Below are positions 19,408-29,043 of a stretch of 64,000 bases of DNA, in pieces. The notes below the pieces were generated by a model that did not search any database, was not told where the DNA came from, and saw only the letters and a program-made list of their open reading frames with translations. How positions within the stretch are numbered: position 1 is the first letter of the stretch; each line of letters starts with the position of its first letter. The stretch comes from an uncultured Thiotrichaceae bacterium (GTDB lineage Bacteria > Pseudomonadota > Gammaproteobacteria > Thiotrichales > Thiotrichaceae). Where the stretch lies: positions 1-64,000 of the forward strand of contig CALAMO010000014.1 in the NCBI GenBank assembly GCA_937925855.1, written 5' to 3'. A program made the position numbers and the translations under genes.

Positions 19408-19475
19408 GGAGTGCACACATAAATCCAAAATCGCAAACATGAAAGTCTGCGACTTTCACGGGAGTGCACATAAAA
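19408..19475. promoter_or_regulatory. Repeated elements in the lacI-hpsN divergent region
   Basis: Two direct copies of GGGAGTGCACA followed by ATAAA lie at 19408-19423 and 19460-19475, each holding the palindrome GTGCAC. Between them is a perfect inverted repeat, TGAAAGTC-TGC-GACTTTCA (19440-19458). They sit upstream of the strong hpsN promoter and in the expected leader/promoter of the LacI gene. They could be operators for a second regulator or an RNA hairpin in the lacI leader. Confidence 0.55.
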
Positions 19476-19497
19476 TTCCCACTCCCAGTAATTTTCT

Positions 19498-20890
<1,393 letters not shown>

Positions 20891-20892
20891 AC

Positions 20893-21684
20893 GTGGCGGC
20901 TAATGAGCACGACGCCAACACACCGGGTCATCTATTTGACCTCAGTGACAAAGTGGCGCTGATTACCGGTGCCACTTCCGGCATTGGTAGTCGCCAAGCC
21001 GTTGCTTTAGCGGCGGCTGGCGCTAAAGTGATCCTCCTAGGGCGGCGGGAAGCGCGGCTGCAGACGCTGTGTGCTGAACTCAACCAAAATGCACACCGCG
21101 CGGACTACATTGCGGCTGATCTCGGCGATGACAGCCGCTGGGCCGATATTATTAGCCGTAGCCTCAGCTTTCATCACCGGATCGACATTCTGTGTAACAC
21201 CGCAGGTGTCAATTTGCGCCAGCATGCCGATGAGGTCACGCTGCACAGTTGGGATCAAACACTGAACCTAAACCTGAAAGCACCGTTTTTTCTGGCGCAG
21301 CAGTTGGTGCCCAATATGCGCGAACGCGGCTGGGGCAAGATTATTAACGTGGCCTCGCTCCAATCAGAGCGTGCCTTCGCTAACGGTATCGCCTATGGTG
21401 CTTCCAAAGGCGGTGTGGCTCAGCTCACGCGCGCCATGGCAGAGGCCTGGTCAGTTGACGGTATCGGCTGTAATGCGATTGCGCCCGGCTTCTTTCCGAC
21501 TGAATTAACACAGCCCGTCTTTGACCAGCCCGCATTAAGCGCTAAACTAGCCGCACAAACAGCGGTTGGGCGTAACGGCAGGCTGAGTGATCTGGACGGC
21601 ACCTGTGTTTACCTCGCCAGTCCCGCCTCTGATTATGTTACCGGCCAAATCATCTACATCGACGGAGGGTTCACCGCTAAATAA
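20893..21684 (+). CDS. SDR family oxidoreductase in the hpsN operon
   Basis: Short-chain dehydrogenase of 263 residues. TGATSGIG near residues 25-32 binds the nucleotide; the usual NNAG is NTAG here (CNTAGVN); catalytic Ser and Tyr-x3-Lys are in NVASLQSE and YGASKGG. GTG start at 20893 lies 2 nt after the hpsN stop, with AGGTGA 8 nt upstream inside the end of hpsN, which implies translational coupling. By context it may oxidise or isomerise a stereoisomer of DHPS (the role of the accessory dehydrogenases HpsO/HpsP), but gluconate-5-dehydrogenase-like activity cannot be excluded by sequence. Confidence 0.88.
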   Translation: MAANEHDANTPGHLFDLSDKVALITGATSGIGSRQAVALAAAGAKVILLGRREARLQTLCAELNQNAHRADYIAADLGDDSRWADIISRSLSFHHRIDILCNTAGVNLRQHADEVTLHSWDQTLNLNLKAPFFLAQQLVPNMRERGWGKIINVASLQSERAFANGIAYGASKGGVAQLTRAMAEAWSVDGIGCNAIAPGFFPTELTQPVFDQPALSAKLAAQTAVGRNGRLSDLDGTCVYLASPASDYVTGQIIYIDGGFTAK

Positions 21685-21699
21685 GGTGAACAGACCATT

Positions 21700-22707
21700 A
21701 TGAAAGCATTAGTTTATACCGACACCTGTGAGGTCACTTACCGTGACGAACCGCCGCCAATTGTGCGCGCGGGCGATGTGGTTATGGAGGTTTCCGCCGC
21801 TGCCATTTGTGGCTCTGATATGCACGCCTACCACGGTCATGATGAACGCCGCGTACCGCCGCTGATTCTAGGGCATGAGGTTTCTGGCATTGTGCAGGCC
21901 GGAAAATATGCCGGACAGCGCATGGTCATTAACCCCTTAATGAGCTGCGGTCTCTGTCATGACTGCCAGAGCGGGCGTTCTAACATCTGTCAGCAGCGCG
22001 AACTGATTGGCATGTATTTACAGGGCGCGTTGGCGGAGCAGGTCTCGATCGCTGAACGTAATTTACTGGCGATTCCACAAGACATGGATCCGGTGCATGC
22101 TGCCCTGACCGAGCCGACTGCGACCGCCCTCCATGCCGTGGCGCTGATTGAGCGTATTGCTTATCGGCCGCTGTCGGAGATGCGCTGCCTGGTTATCGGT
22201 GGCGGTGCGATTGGACTGCTAGGCGCGCTGGTGCTAAAAGCCAAGGGCTGTAGCCGGATTGATCTGGCAGAAACCAATGAGTTGCGCCGCCGCAGCGTTG
22301 AGCAGCAGCACTGCGCAGATGCCTTTAATCCCGTGACTGATAAAGCACCGCATGAAGGGGACTATGACGTGGTACTCGATTGCGTCGGCGCACCAGCCAC
22401 TCGCGTCGCCTCCAGCTCGGCAGTCCGCCCCGGCGGCATTATTTCGCACGTTGGCTTACAAAACAGCGGTGATGGCTTCGACAGCCGCCGAATTACGCTG
22501 CAAGAAATTACCGTGCTGGGCAATTACTGCTATACCCACGCCGATTTAACCGCCTCGATTGAAATGCTCTATCGCCAGCAGCTCGGCAATTTGGACTGGG
22601 TCGAGGTACGCCCTCTATCGGCAGGCGGTCAGGCTTTTGATGATTTGCACCATGGGCGAGTGGCGGCAGGCAAAATCGTATTACAGCCGGATCATCTGGT
22701 GCATTAA
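21700..22707 (+). CDS. Zinc-dependent alcohol dehydrogenase
   Basis: Medium-chain dehydrogenase of 335 residues, like sorbitol or threonine dehydrogenases. The catalytic zinc site is suggested by AAICGSDMHAYHG (Cys near residue 38) and GHEVSG (His-Glu near 60). Four structural-zinc cysteines are in SCGLCHDCQSGRSNIC (about 86-101), and the Rossmann motif is VIGGGAIGLLGALV near 166. It follows the SDR by 15 nt and carries AAGGTG upstream. In the hpsN setting it is a candidate 2-dehydrogenase acting on the (S)-isomer of DHPS, by analogy with the accessory dehydrogenases of known DHPS clusters; that is inference. Confidence 0.88.
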   Translation: MKALVYTDTCEVTYRDEPPPIVRAGDVVMEVSAAAICGSDMHAYHGHDERRVPPLILGHEVSGIVQAGKYAGQRMVINPLMSCGLCHDCQSGRSNICQQRELIGMYLQGALAEQVSIAERNLLAIPQDMDPVHAALTEPTATALHAVALIERIAYRPLSEMRCLVIGGGAIGLLGALVLKAKGCSRIDLAETNELRRRSVEQQHCADAFNPVTDKAPHEGDYDVVLDCVGAPATRVASSSAVRPGGIISHVGLQNSGDGFDSRRITLQEITVLGNYCYTHADLTASIEMLYRQQLGNLDWVEVRPLSAGGQAFDDLHHGRVAAGKIVLQPDHLVH

Positions 22708-22714
22708 CGCACCA

Positions 22715-22734
22715 TCCCCTCTGACAAGAGGGGA
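22715..22734 (+). promoter_or_regulatory. Hairpin covering the ribosome-binding site of the FMN dehydrogenase gene
   Basis: TCCCCTC (22715-22721) pairs with GAGGGGA (22728-22734) around a TGACAA loop. The 3' arm is also the only purine-rich ribosome-binding sequence before the GTG at 22737. The hairpin could weaken translation or end part of the upstream transcripts. Confidence 0.5.
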
Positions 22735-22736
22735 AT

Positions 22737-23924
22737 GTGGACTCCTTTACCGACAACCGGACCCCCCCGATGGTGCAATCCCTAAAACGAAAATCCGCCT
22801 GCATCCCCGACCTGCGCCGCCGAGCACAGTGGCGCATACCCCGCTTTGCGTTGGAATACCTGCGCGGTGGCTGTAATCAGGATTTAGCGGTCAGACGCAA
22901 TCGCAGCGCGCTGGATCAGGTCTGTTTACGCCCGGATTATCTAACGCCCAGCTTAAAACCGGTCCTAACGACCGAGCTGTTCGGCCAGCCTTACGACCTG
23001 CCGTTTGGTATTGCCCCACTGGGCCTCACCGGCCTCATCTGGCCGCAGGCCTCGCTCATGCATGCCCGCGCCGCTAAGGCGAGCAATATTCCGTTTGTGC
23101 TCAGCACAGTATCGACCATTAGCATCGAACAAGCCGCAGCAGCGGCCGCTGACAATTTCTGGTTTCAGCTCTACCCGCCAACCGATCGGGCTATTTGTGA
23201 AGACTTGCTGAACAGAGTTGAAGCAGCGGGCTGTCAGCACTTAGTGGTGACGGTGGATGTGCCGACCGCAGGGCAGCGTCCCAAAGACACGCGCAATGGT
23301 TTGGCAGTGCCGCCAAAAATCACGCTGCGTAGCATCGCACAGAGCGTGCTTTGCCCCGAGTGGGGCATCAGAACCTTAAAAACTGGCCTGCCCCAGTTTG
23401 CGTCGCTCCAACCCTATATGCAAAATTTAAAAAATCTAGAGGATCATGCTAACTTTGTACGCCATCATCTGCGAGAACCGGTGGACGCCGCGCTATTGCA
23501 ACGCTTACGTGAACGCTGGCAAGGTAAACTCATCGTCAAAGGCATTAATCATGTGGACGATGCGCGCCGCGCACTTGAAATAGGCGTCGATGGCATCATT
23601 GTGTCTAATCATGGTGGCCGCCAGTTAGATGCAGCGCGGGCTTCGATTGAAACCCTGCCTGCTATCGCCGCAGCTGTGGGTGACAAGCTCACGGTAATGG
23701 CAGACAGCGGCGTGGAAAGTGGCGTGGATATCGCGCGCTTCTACGCCTGCGGTGCGCAGTTTGTCTTTACGGGCCGCCCCTTTTTATACGGCGTCGCAGC
23801 CCACGGTGAACCTGGTGCGCAGCATACTATTGATCTGCTGCGCGAAGAGTTAGAACAGCTGATGCTACAGGTGCATTGTCAGCGGCCCACTGCACTGGTT
23901 CAGCACTTACTAAAAGCCGTATAA
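22737..23924 (+). CDS. FMN-dependent alpha-hydroxy-acid dehydrogenase
   Basis: Family that includes L-lactate dehydrogenase LldD, glycolate oxidase and mandelate dehydrogenase; 395 residues, TIM barrel with FMN. Typical pieces: RIPRFALEYLRGG near 33-45, LTVDVP-like VVTVDVPTAGQR near 170-182, KGINHVDDARRAL near 262, the catalytic SNHGGRQLD near 284-292 and FTGRPFLYG near 345. GTG at 22737 is the long start; ATG 22770 would shorten it by 11 residues and has no ribosome-binding site. It is the last gene of the LacI-controlled operon. There it could oxidise sulfolactate to sulfopyruvate, feeding electrons to quinone or O2; a role in sulfonate metabolism is inferred from position only. Confidence 0.88.
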   Translation: MDSFTDNRTPPMVQSLKRKSACIPDLRRRAQWRIPRFALEYLRGGCNQDLAVRRNRSALDQVCLRPDYLTPSLKPVLTTELFGQPYDLPFGIAPLGLTGLIWPQASLMHARAAKASNIPFVLSTVSTISIEQAAAAAADNFWFQLYPPTDRAICEDLLNRVEAAGCQHLVVTVDVPTAGQRPKDTRNGLAVPPKITLRSIAQSVLCPEWGIRTLKTGLPQFASLQPYMQNLKNLEDHANFVRHHLREPVDAALLQRLRERWQGKLIVKGINHVDDARRALEIGVDGIIVSNHGGRQLDAARASIETLPAIAAAVGDKLTVMADSGVESGVDIARFYACGAQFVFTGRPFLYGVAAHGEPGAQHTIDLLREELEQLMLQVHCQRPTALVQHLLKAV

Positions 23925-23942
23925 GTACTTCAAGGATCGCAT

Positions 23943-24407
23943 ATGGTCTGGAAACCAAGAGTTGTTGTTGCCAGTGTGCTAGCGCGAGAAGGCCGCTATT
24001 TGATGGTGGAAGAAGAAATTGCCGGTCAAATGACATTAAACCAGCCAGCGGGGCATTTGGAATATGGCGAGAGCCTGTTAGATGCCGTGCGGCGCGAAAC
24101 CCTGGAAGAAACCGGCTATCGCTTTGAGCCGGAATCCTTACTCGGGGTGATTCTCGGTCAAAATGAAGACCCCGAACGAGTCTATCTGCGCTTCGCTTTC
24201 TGCGGCCAAATCAGCGGGCAGGTTGAAGGCTACCCGTTAGACGATGACATCATCGCCACCCATTGGCTCAGCCCAGATGAAATTCGGCAGCACCCCCGAC
24301 TGCTGCCGCGTAATGAGCTGGTATTGCATTCGATTGAGCTGTACGAAAGCGGCATTCGGCTGCCGCTGGAGAGTTTGCATTATATGCCGATGGTCTTTAA
24401 CCGGTGA
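23943..24407 (+). CDS. nudJ: NUDIX hydrolase, NudJ type
   Basis: NUDIX phosphohydrolase of 154 residues. The Nudix box [22 protein letters not shown] (about residues 38-59) has all the metal-binding glutamates of G-x5-E-x7-RE-x2-EE-x-G. NudJ of E. coli acts on thiamine pyrophosphate, HMP pyrophosphate and nucleoside di- and triphosphates. AAGGA lies 6 nt before the ATG. It is directly followed by mnmA and hflD, the same order as in E. coli, which supports the NudJ assignment. Confidence 0.92.
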   Translation: MVWKPRVVVASVLAREGRYLMVEEEIAGQMTLNQPAGHLEYGESLLDAVRRETLEETGYRFEPESLLGVILGQNEDPERVYLRFAFCGQISGQVEGYPLDDDIIATHWLSPDEIRQHPRLLPRNELVLHSIELYESGIRLPLESLHYMPMVFNR

Positions 24408-24418
24408 AGGAGCGCACC

Positions 24419-25525
24419 GTGCCCGGCCACGGCAAGCGGGTCATTGTTGGCCTATCAGGCGGCGTCGATTCCTCCGTAGCCGCCCTCCTCTTACTCCAAC
24501 AGGGTTATCAGGTTGAAGGCCTGTTCATGAAAAACTGGGAAGAGGATGACAGCGGTGATTATTGTGCGGCAGCCGTGGATTTGGCGGATGCGCAGTCGGT
24601 GGCAGATCAGCTTGGGATTAAGCTGCATACCCTGAATTTCGCGACGGAATATTGGGACGAAGTCTTCACCTACTTCCTAGCGGAATACCGAGCGGGACGC
24701 ACGCCCAACCCCGATATTATGTGCAATAAAGAAATTAAGTTTAAGGCCTTCCTTGATTTTGCACTGGAAGCTGGAGCAGATTATATCGCCACAGGACATT
24801 ATGCCCGCCGCAGCTCACCGGATAGTGCAGGCCACATCAGCATGCTGCGCGGCGTAGACGCGAATAAAGATCAGACTTATTTTCTCTACACCCTGCAACA
24901 GCATGCGCTGCAACACAGCTTATTTCCAGTCGGCCACTTACCGAAAGCAGAGGTGCGCGCCCTGGCGGAACGCGCAGGCTTCAGCACGGCCCAGAAAAAA
25001 GACAGCACTGGCATCTGCTTTATTGGTGAACGTAAATTTCGTGATTTTCTACAGCGATTTTTACCCGCACAGCCCGGCGATATTGTGACCCCAGCAGGTC
25101 GTGTGATTGGTCAACACAGTGGCCTCATGTATTACACCCTAGGCCAACGTCAAGGGCTAGGCATTGGCGGGCTGAAAGACTTACCGGAAGCCCCTTGGTT
25201 TGTCATTGATAAACAACTAGACAGCAATCGATTAATCGTAGCGCAGGGCCATCAAAATGCTTACCTGTTGAACCATGCACTCAGTGCCAGTCAGTTACAC
25301 TGGGTTGCGGGACAGCCCCCCGCCGCGACGTTCACTTGCAGCGCAAAAATCCGCTATCGGCAACAAGATGAAGCTTGTGAAGTACAGATTAACGGCACTG
25401 AAGCCCAGGTCTGTTTCAGTCAGGCACAGCGGGCCATAACACCCGGCCAGTCCATCGTCTTTTATCAGGGCGAACGCTGTCTTGGTGGCGGCATCATTGA
25501 GCAAATGATGCCGGACTGTAATTAA
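24419..25525 (+). CDS. mnmA: tRNA 2-thiouridylase MnmA
   Basis: tRNA-specific 2-thiouridylase (EC 2.8.1.13), which puts sulfur on U34 of Lys, Glu and Gln tRNAs; about 368 residues. The PP-loop [10 protein letters not shown] lies near residues 10-19. The catalytic pair is Cys in MCNKEIKF and Cys in [14 protein letters not shown], as in the family; the C-terminal beta-barrel follows ([17 protein letters not shown]). Start GTG 24419 was chosen because AAGGAG (24407-24412) sits 6 nt upstream; GTG 24404, overlapping the nudJ stop, is the alternative. Confidence 0.97.
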   Translation: MPGHGKRVIVGLSGGVDSSVAALLLLQQGYQVEGLFMKNWEEDDSGDYCAAAVDLADAQSVADQLGIKLHTLNFATEYWDEVFTYFLAEYRAGRTPNPDIMCNKEIKFKAFLDFALEAGADYIATGHYARRSSPDSAGHISMLRGVDANKDQTYFLYTLQQHALQHSLFPVGHLPKAEVRALAERAGFSTAQKKDSTGICFIGERKFRDFLQRFLPAQPGDIVTPAGRVIGQHSGLMYYTLGQRQGLGIGGLKDLPEAPWFVIDKQLDSNRLIVAQGHQNAYLLNHALSASQLHWVAGQPPAATFTCSAKIRYRQQDEACEVQINGTEAQVCFSQAQRAITPGQSIVFYQGERCLGGGIIEQMMPDCN

Positions 25526-25588
25526 TTTTGCGCTAGTACTTGAAATTTCGTGCGTTTACCGCTAAATCTATGCACCCTCTAATCCCTT

Positions 25589-25594
25589 TATAAT
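25589..25594 (+). promoter_or_regulatory. -10 box upstream of hflD
   Basis: A perfect TATAAT lies 12 nt before the hflD GTG, so the leader would be only a few bases. No good -35 box is visible 16-18 nt upstream. It may be an internal promoter between mnmA and hflD. Confidence 0.4.
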
Positions 25595-25605
25595 GGCCAT
25601 CCACT

Positions 25606-26244
25606 GTGCAAGCTAACACCCGTAACCGAACTCTTGCGCTCGCAGCGCTATTTCAATGTATTGATGGCGTTAATCAAATCTCTTCCGATGGACAAGTCGA
25701 CAGCGAACTCTTCAACAGCTCGGTTAACAGCCTGCTGGCAGAAGACAGCGGCACGCTGGAAGATTTATACGGCGGCGTGGGCGGCCTGCGCACGGGTCTG
25801 CGCCTGCTCATGTACCAGCTGGGTTCCGGCAGTGGCACTGGCAGCGAATCGAAAAACATGGACGTCACGCGCTACGCCATTAATTTACTGTACCTGGAAA
25901 AGAAGTTGTCGAATAACAGCAGCATGATGAACCAGCTGCTGAGCGGCATTAGCGATGCCCAACAGCAGCTAGAGCATTTTGAGCCGACTCATACCAATAT
26001 CATCGCGCGCCTCGCTGATGTGTACACCAACACCGTCAGTAAAATTGGCCCGCGCATTATTATTAAAGGCGACCAGACGCACCTGTCTAACCCAGATAAC
26101 GCGGCCAAAATCCGGGTGCTGCTCATGGCTGGAGTGCGGGCAGCACTGCTATGGCGACAAGCCGGCGGCGACCGCTGGAAGCTGCTGTTTTCCCGTGGCA
26201 CCATGCAAAAAGAAGCACGCCGTCTGTTACAGCAGGGCGAATGA
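25606..26244 (+). CDS. hflD: High frequency lysogenization protein HflD homolog
   Basis: HflD (YcfC) homolog of 212 residues, all helical. In E. coli it is a peripheral inner-membrane protein that affects phage lambda lysogeny by binding CII; its normal cell role is unclear. Recognised from RTLALAALFQCIDGVNQIS at the N-terminus, the DLYGG...LRTGL segment and the C-terminal LLMAGVRAALLWRQAGGDRWKLLFSR. The order mnmA-hflD agrees with E. coli; purB, which follows there, is not present here. The start is GTG. Confidence 0.93.
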   Translation: MQANTRNRTLALAALFQCIDGVNQISSDGQVDSELFNSSVNSLLAEDSGTLEDLYGGVGGLRTGLRLLMYQLGSGSGTGSESKNMDVTRYAINLLYLEKKLSNNSSMMNQLLSGISDAQQQLEHFEPTHTNIIARLADVYTNTVSKIGPRIIIKGDQTHLSNPDNAAKIRVLLMAGVRAALLWRQAGGDRWKLLFSRGTMQKEARRLLQQGE

Positions 26245-26341
26245 TACATGGCGTTATAGGCACACTGCTTGAATTGCGGTAGGGTAGCCCATATACACTG
26301 AATAATTTTCCCGACATTCACTCGATAAAGGTTGAGCAGCT

Positions 26342-26689
26342 ATGGACGTAATGGATCGTATTGACGAGGCAGTAAAAAATAATCCGGTAGTAGTATTCAT
26401 GAAGGGCACGCCGCAGCTGCCACAGTGTGGTTTCTCCAGTCGCACCGCGCAAGCACTAATGAACTGTGGCGAAGAATTTGCCTATGTCAACGTGCTGATG
26501 GATCCAGAGATTTTCCAGAATCTGCCGCGCTATGCTGATTGGCCAACTTTCCCACAGGTTTATATCAACGGCGAGTTGATTGGCGGCTGTGACATTACGC
26601 TGGAAATGGCTGAAAACGGCGAGCTGGAAACCCTGGTCAAAGCAGCGGTCGCGGCTAATAACTCGAGTGCAGACGACGCTGCAGCTTAA
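26342..26689 (+). CDS. grxD: Monothiol glutaredoxin GrxD
   Basis: Monothiol glutaredoxin of 115 residues that carries and transfers [2Fe-2S] clusters, bound with glutathione. The active site CGFS is in PQCGFSSRTAQAL (about residues 28-40), preceded by VVFMKGTP. The thioredoxin-fold TFPQVYINGELIGGCDI (cis-Pro and GG) closes the glutathione site. It stands alone, followed by two hairpins. Confidence 0.97.
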   Translation: MDVMDRIDEAVKNNPVVVFMKGTPQLPQCGFSSRTAQALMNCGEEFAYVNVLMDPEIFQNLPRYADWPTFPQVYINGELIGGCDITLEMAENGELETLVKAAVAANNSSADDAAA

Positions 26690-26699
26690 TGGATAAGCG

Positions 26700-26719
26700 C
26701 CCTGGGTTGGTTTCCAGGG
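26700..26719 (+). terminator. Hairpin after grxD
   Basis: CCCTGG (26700-26705) pairs with CCAGGG (26714-26719) and is followed by TTATC. Short stem, weak T-tract; plausible terminator for grxD. Confidence 0.45.
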
Positions 26720-26748
26720 TTATCATAGAGCCCGCCCCTCTCTTCAGA

Positions 26749-26769
26749 CTCCCCTTGGCCTAAGGGGAG
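26749..26769. repeat. REP-like palindrome between grxD and the GFA gene
   Basis: CTCCCCTT and AAGGGGAG flank GGCCT, a perfect 8-bp stem between convergent genes. It is nearly the same sequence as the hairpin at 33164-33183 (CCCCCTTGGCTTAGGGGG), which suggests a dispersed element family that may also help terminate transcription. Confidence 0.6.
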
Positions 26770-26809
26770 CTTCTCAGCACCAAAAGGCAAGTCAATGTTG
26801 TATGCAGGA

Positions 26810-27247
26810 CTATGCTGTTGGCGGCTCCGATGGCTTATACATTGCCAGCAATTCCGCCTCAGTCATATCCTGCGTGCGCTCAGCAAAACTATAGTAATCC
26901 GGCTTATTGTCGATAAACACCTGATGATCCAAAATAAAGGCTGATTCATCATCAAAACTGCCCGCCGCCATCATGTGATTATTCGTACTTTTAAAACGAT
27001 AAAATAGGTGACTACCACACCGCCTACAAAAACCGCGCTCGGCCCAGGCCGATGATGAATAAACGGCAAGATCTTCTGTGTGCTCAAATTCAACTGCGTC
27101 ACCGCACTCTACCGCCATATAGGGGCCACCAGCCCATTGGCGACACATCTTACAATGGCAGGCCCCGACATGAATTTTCGCAGCGGTAGCCGTGTATTTA
27201 ATGGCGCCGCATAGGCAGCTGCCGGTAGATGAAAAGGTCTGTTTCAT
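26810..27247 (-). CDS. GFA/CENP-V family protein
   Basis: Protein of 145 residues in the glutathione-dependent formaldehyde-activating (GFA, CENP-V) fold, which binds zinc through paired cysteines. Seen: GSCLCGAIKY near residues 9-18, CHCKMCRQWAG near 32-42 and CRRCGSHLFYR near 75-85, the standard three Cys groups. Members are mostly uncharacterised; a glutathione-linked or S-hydroxymethyl role is known for few. AGGAG lies 5 nt before the ATG at 27247, which is preferred to the upstream GTG at 27253. Confidence 0.88.
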   Translation of the reverse strand: MKQTFSSTGSCLCGAIKYTATAAKIHVGACHCKMCRQWAGGPYMAVECGDAVEFEHTEDLAVYSSSAWAERGFCRRCGSHLFYRFKSTNNHMMAAGSFDDESAFILDHQVFIDNKPDYYSFAERTQDMTEAELLAMYKPSEPPTA

Positions 27248-27300
27248 AATCACTCCTGAGGTTAATTCCCATTCAATAGGCGTTATTGATTAAACGCTCC

Positions 27301-28176
27301 TCACCGCCTACCCCCACCAAAATACTGCGTGGGCCGCACAAACGCCAGCAGCATCCCAGCCACGACCAGTAAAATCCCGATATACTCATACACATCCGAC
27401 TGATACCCCAGCAGCACATTCCCCACCACCGGTACCACGACTGGCGGCAGTGCGCTAAACAAGGTACCCAGCTGCGGCCCGAGAATACTCACCGTCACCC
27501 CATAGAAAAACACGGCCAGTACACCGACGATCACCCCCTGATACAAGAGCTGTAAAGTCAGCATATCAACCGTCACTTCCGGCCAGTCACGCCCAAAGGC
27601 ATACCACACGAGGTAAGGCGCAGACCCCAAGCTGGTATACAGGGCGGCTTGCAGCGGTTTAATCTTCCAGTAGCGCAAAAATACACCATAAAGCCCCCAC
27701 AGCGCGGCAGCGATTAAAAAGCAAAGGTCACCGAGCGCATAAGACCATGACAGCGGTGTTCCAACCCAGATCGTTCCCACGCCCCCCAGTAGCAACAGCA
27801 GTGCCAGCCAGTGGTCGCGACTAATCGCCTGCCCAAGTAGCGGTTTACTGAACAAGGCGGCCAACAGCGGTGACATGCCCAAGGAAATTGCAGCACTATG
27901 GGTGATCGGCGCAAACTGCAGGCCGGTGATATTAATCAGGCTAAACGGCACGCCCGCAAAGCAGCTCAGCACCAACAGGTGTTTCCAACATGGACGCTGG
28001 TGTTTTATATAAAACCATCCCAGCCAAGGTAGACTAATGAGCAAGCCACCGGCAACGCGCGCCGCATTAAGATCAAGGCTTGACCAGCCTGCATTCATCC
28101 CCAGCATCGAGACCGACGAATGCGCGCCCCAGATTAGCGCGCTGCACAAGCCCAGCAGAATAGCCAGCAGATACAC
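27301..28176 (-). CDS. EamA family transporter
   Basis: DMT-superfamily permease of 291 residues with about ten hydrophobic helices in two EamA halves, likely exporting an amino acid or other small metabolite. The GTG at 28176 overlaps the TAG of the racemase gene upstream (TAGTG), which suggests translational coupling and starts the protein exactly at its first helix (MYLLAILLGLCSALIWGAHS). Longer in-frame starts to 28218 or 28296 overlap the racemase frame and are less likely. Together with the racemase it forms a minus-strand unit divergent from the ThDP-enzyme/TRAP unit. Confidence 0.85.
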   Translation of the reverse strand: MYLLAILLGLCSALIWGAHSSVSMLGMNAGWSSLDLNAARVAGGLLISLPWLGWFYIKHQRPCWKHLLVLSCFAGVPFSLINITGLQFAPITHSAAISLGMSPLLAALFSKPLLGQAISRDHWLALLLLLGGVGTIWVGTPLSWSYALGDLCFLIAAALWGLYGVFLRYWKIKPLQAALYTSLGSAPYLVWYAFGRDWPEVTVDMLTLQLLYQGVIVGVLAVFFYGVTVSILGPQLGTLFSALPPVVVPVVGNVLLGYQSDVYEYIGILLVVAGMLLAFVRPTQYFGGGRR

Positions 28177-28916
28177 TAAGAAAAAGTACGGGGCGACAAT
28201 CCCGCCTGAAACCAGCATAAAAACGTATAAATACTGTATACCGGCAGTCCCAGCGCTCGCTGCAAATCGGCGGCGTAGGGCACCATATTGGTACATTCCA
28301 GCACCATCGCGCCCACTTCTGGGTATTGCGCCACTAAAGCCCGCCCCGCTGACAAAATATCCGCCCGCGACTGCGCCACATCCAGATACGGCTCATCATC
28401 CAGAATAGCACGGCTAAATTCCCGTCCGGCCTCCGTTCCCATCCGTGGAATATCCGACGGAATATTAACTGCGGCCAGATGCGCCGCCGTTAATGTCGCC
28501 CCAGAAATCGTTAATATCCCCACGCGCTGACCCGGTGGTAGAGTTGCCTGTATCATCGGTACCTGCAGCAGCGACGAACTCGCCACCGGCACCTTAAGCG
28601 CGGCGGCCAGTTTATCCTGATGCAGGCACATAAAACCGCAGTTCGTGGCAATGCCATCCGCCCCCAGCGCCACCAACTCCTCAGCCGCTGCAATAAACGC
28701 ATCCAATAAACCATCGGCCTGGTGCCGCACCACGCGATCCGGCGAAGCGCCGCGCACAATCTTATAATGTAGCGGAAACGGCCAGCTGCCCGCATGCCCA
28801 ATATCACCAGGAATACGCGGGAAACGGGTTTCCAGCATAAGCACCCCCAGCGCAGCGCCGTACACATTTTTACCGCCGCGCGCTAGGTTCGGATGATCCG
28901 GGTCAAAATATTGCAT
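28176..28916 (-). CDS. Aspartate/glutamate/hydantoin racemase family protein
   Basis: Protein of 246 residues in the Asp/Glu racemase superfamily, in which two cysteines act as the acid/base pair. The first lies in GADGIATNCGFMCLHQ near residues 84-99 and the second in GAMVLECTNMVPYAADLQ near 203-220. The usual small-molecule-binding turns (VASSSLLQVP and VGILTISG) are present. The substrate is unknown: it could be aspartate, a hydantoin or an arylmalonate-like acid. Divergence from a DadA-like oxidase and a TRAP importer suggests interconversion of enantiomers of an imported amino acid. Confidence 0.85.
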   Translation of the reverse strand: MQYFDPDHPNLARGGKNVYGAALGVLMLETRFPRIPGDIGHAGSWPFPLHYKIVRGASPDRVVRHQADGLLDAFIAAAEELVALGADGIATNCGFMCLHQDKLAAALKVPVASSSLLQVPMIQATLPPGQRVGILTISGATLTAAHLAAVNIPSDIPRMGTEAGREFSRAILDDEPYLDVAQSRADILSAGRALVAQYPEVGAMVLECTNMVPYAADLQRALGLPVYSIYTFLCWFQAGLSPRTFS

Positions 28917-29001
28917 TTGTCTTGCTCCTACTCGGTGAGAGTGGTTATCCGTTCGTCTGGCTCGGAGGCGTTTTACACATTCTGGAAAAAATGTTCCTAA
29001 C

Positions 29002-29009
29002 TGTATACA
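29002..29009. promoter_or_regulatory. Candidate operator in the racemase-ThDP divergent region
   Basis: Perfect palindrome TGTATACA in the 127-base divergent promoter region, 35 nt before the ThDP enzyme gene. It resembles the TTGTATACA half of the element at 40548-40568 and the TTGTnnACAA sites bound by FadR-type GntR proteins. TATACA may also serve as a -10 box. Confidence 0.4.
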
Positions 29010-29043
29010 CTTTTAGCCTCATTCATTACTTGAGTCTCATCCA

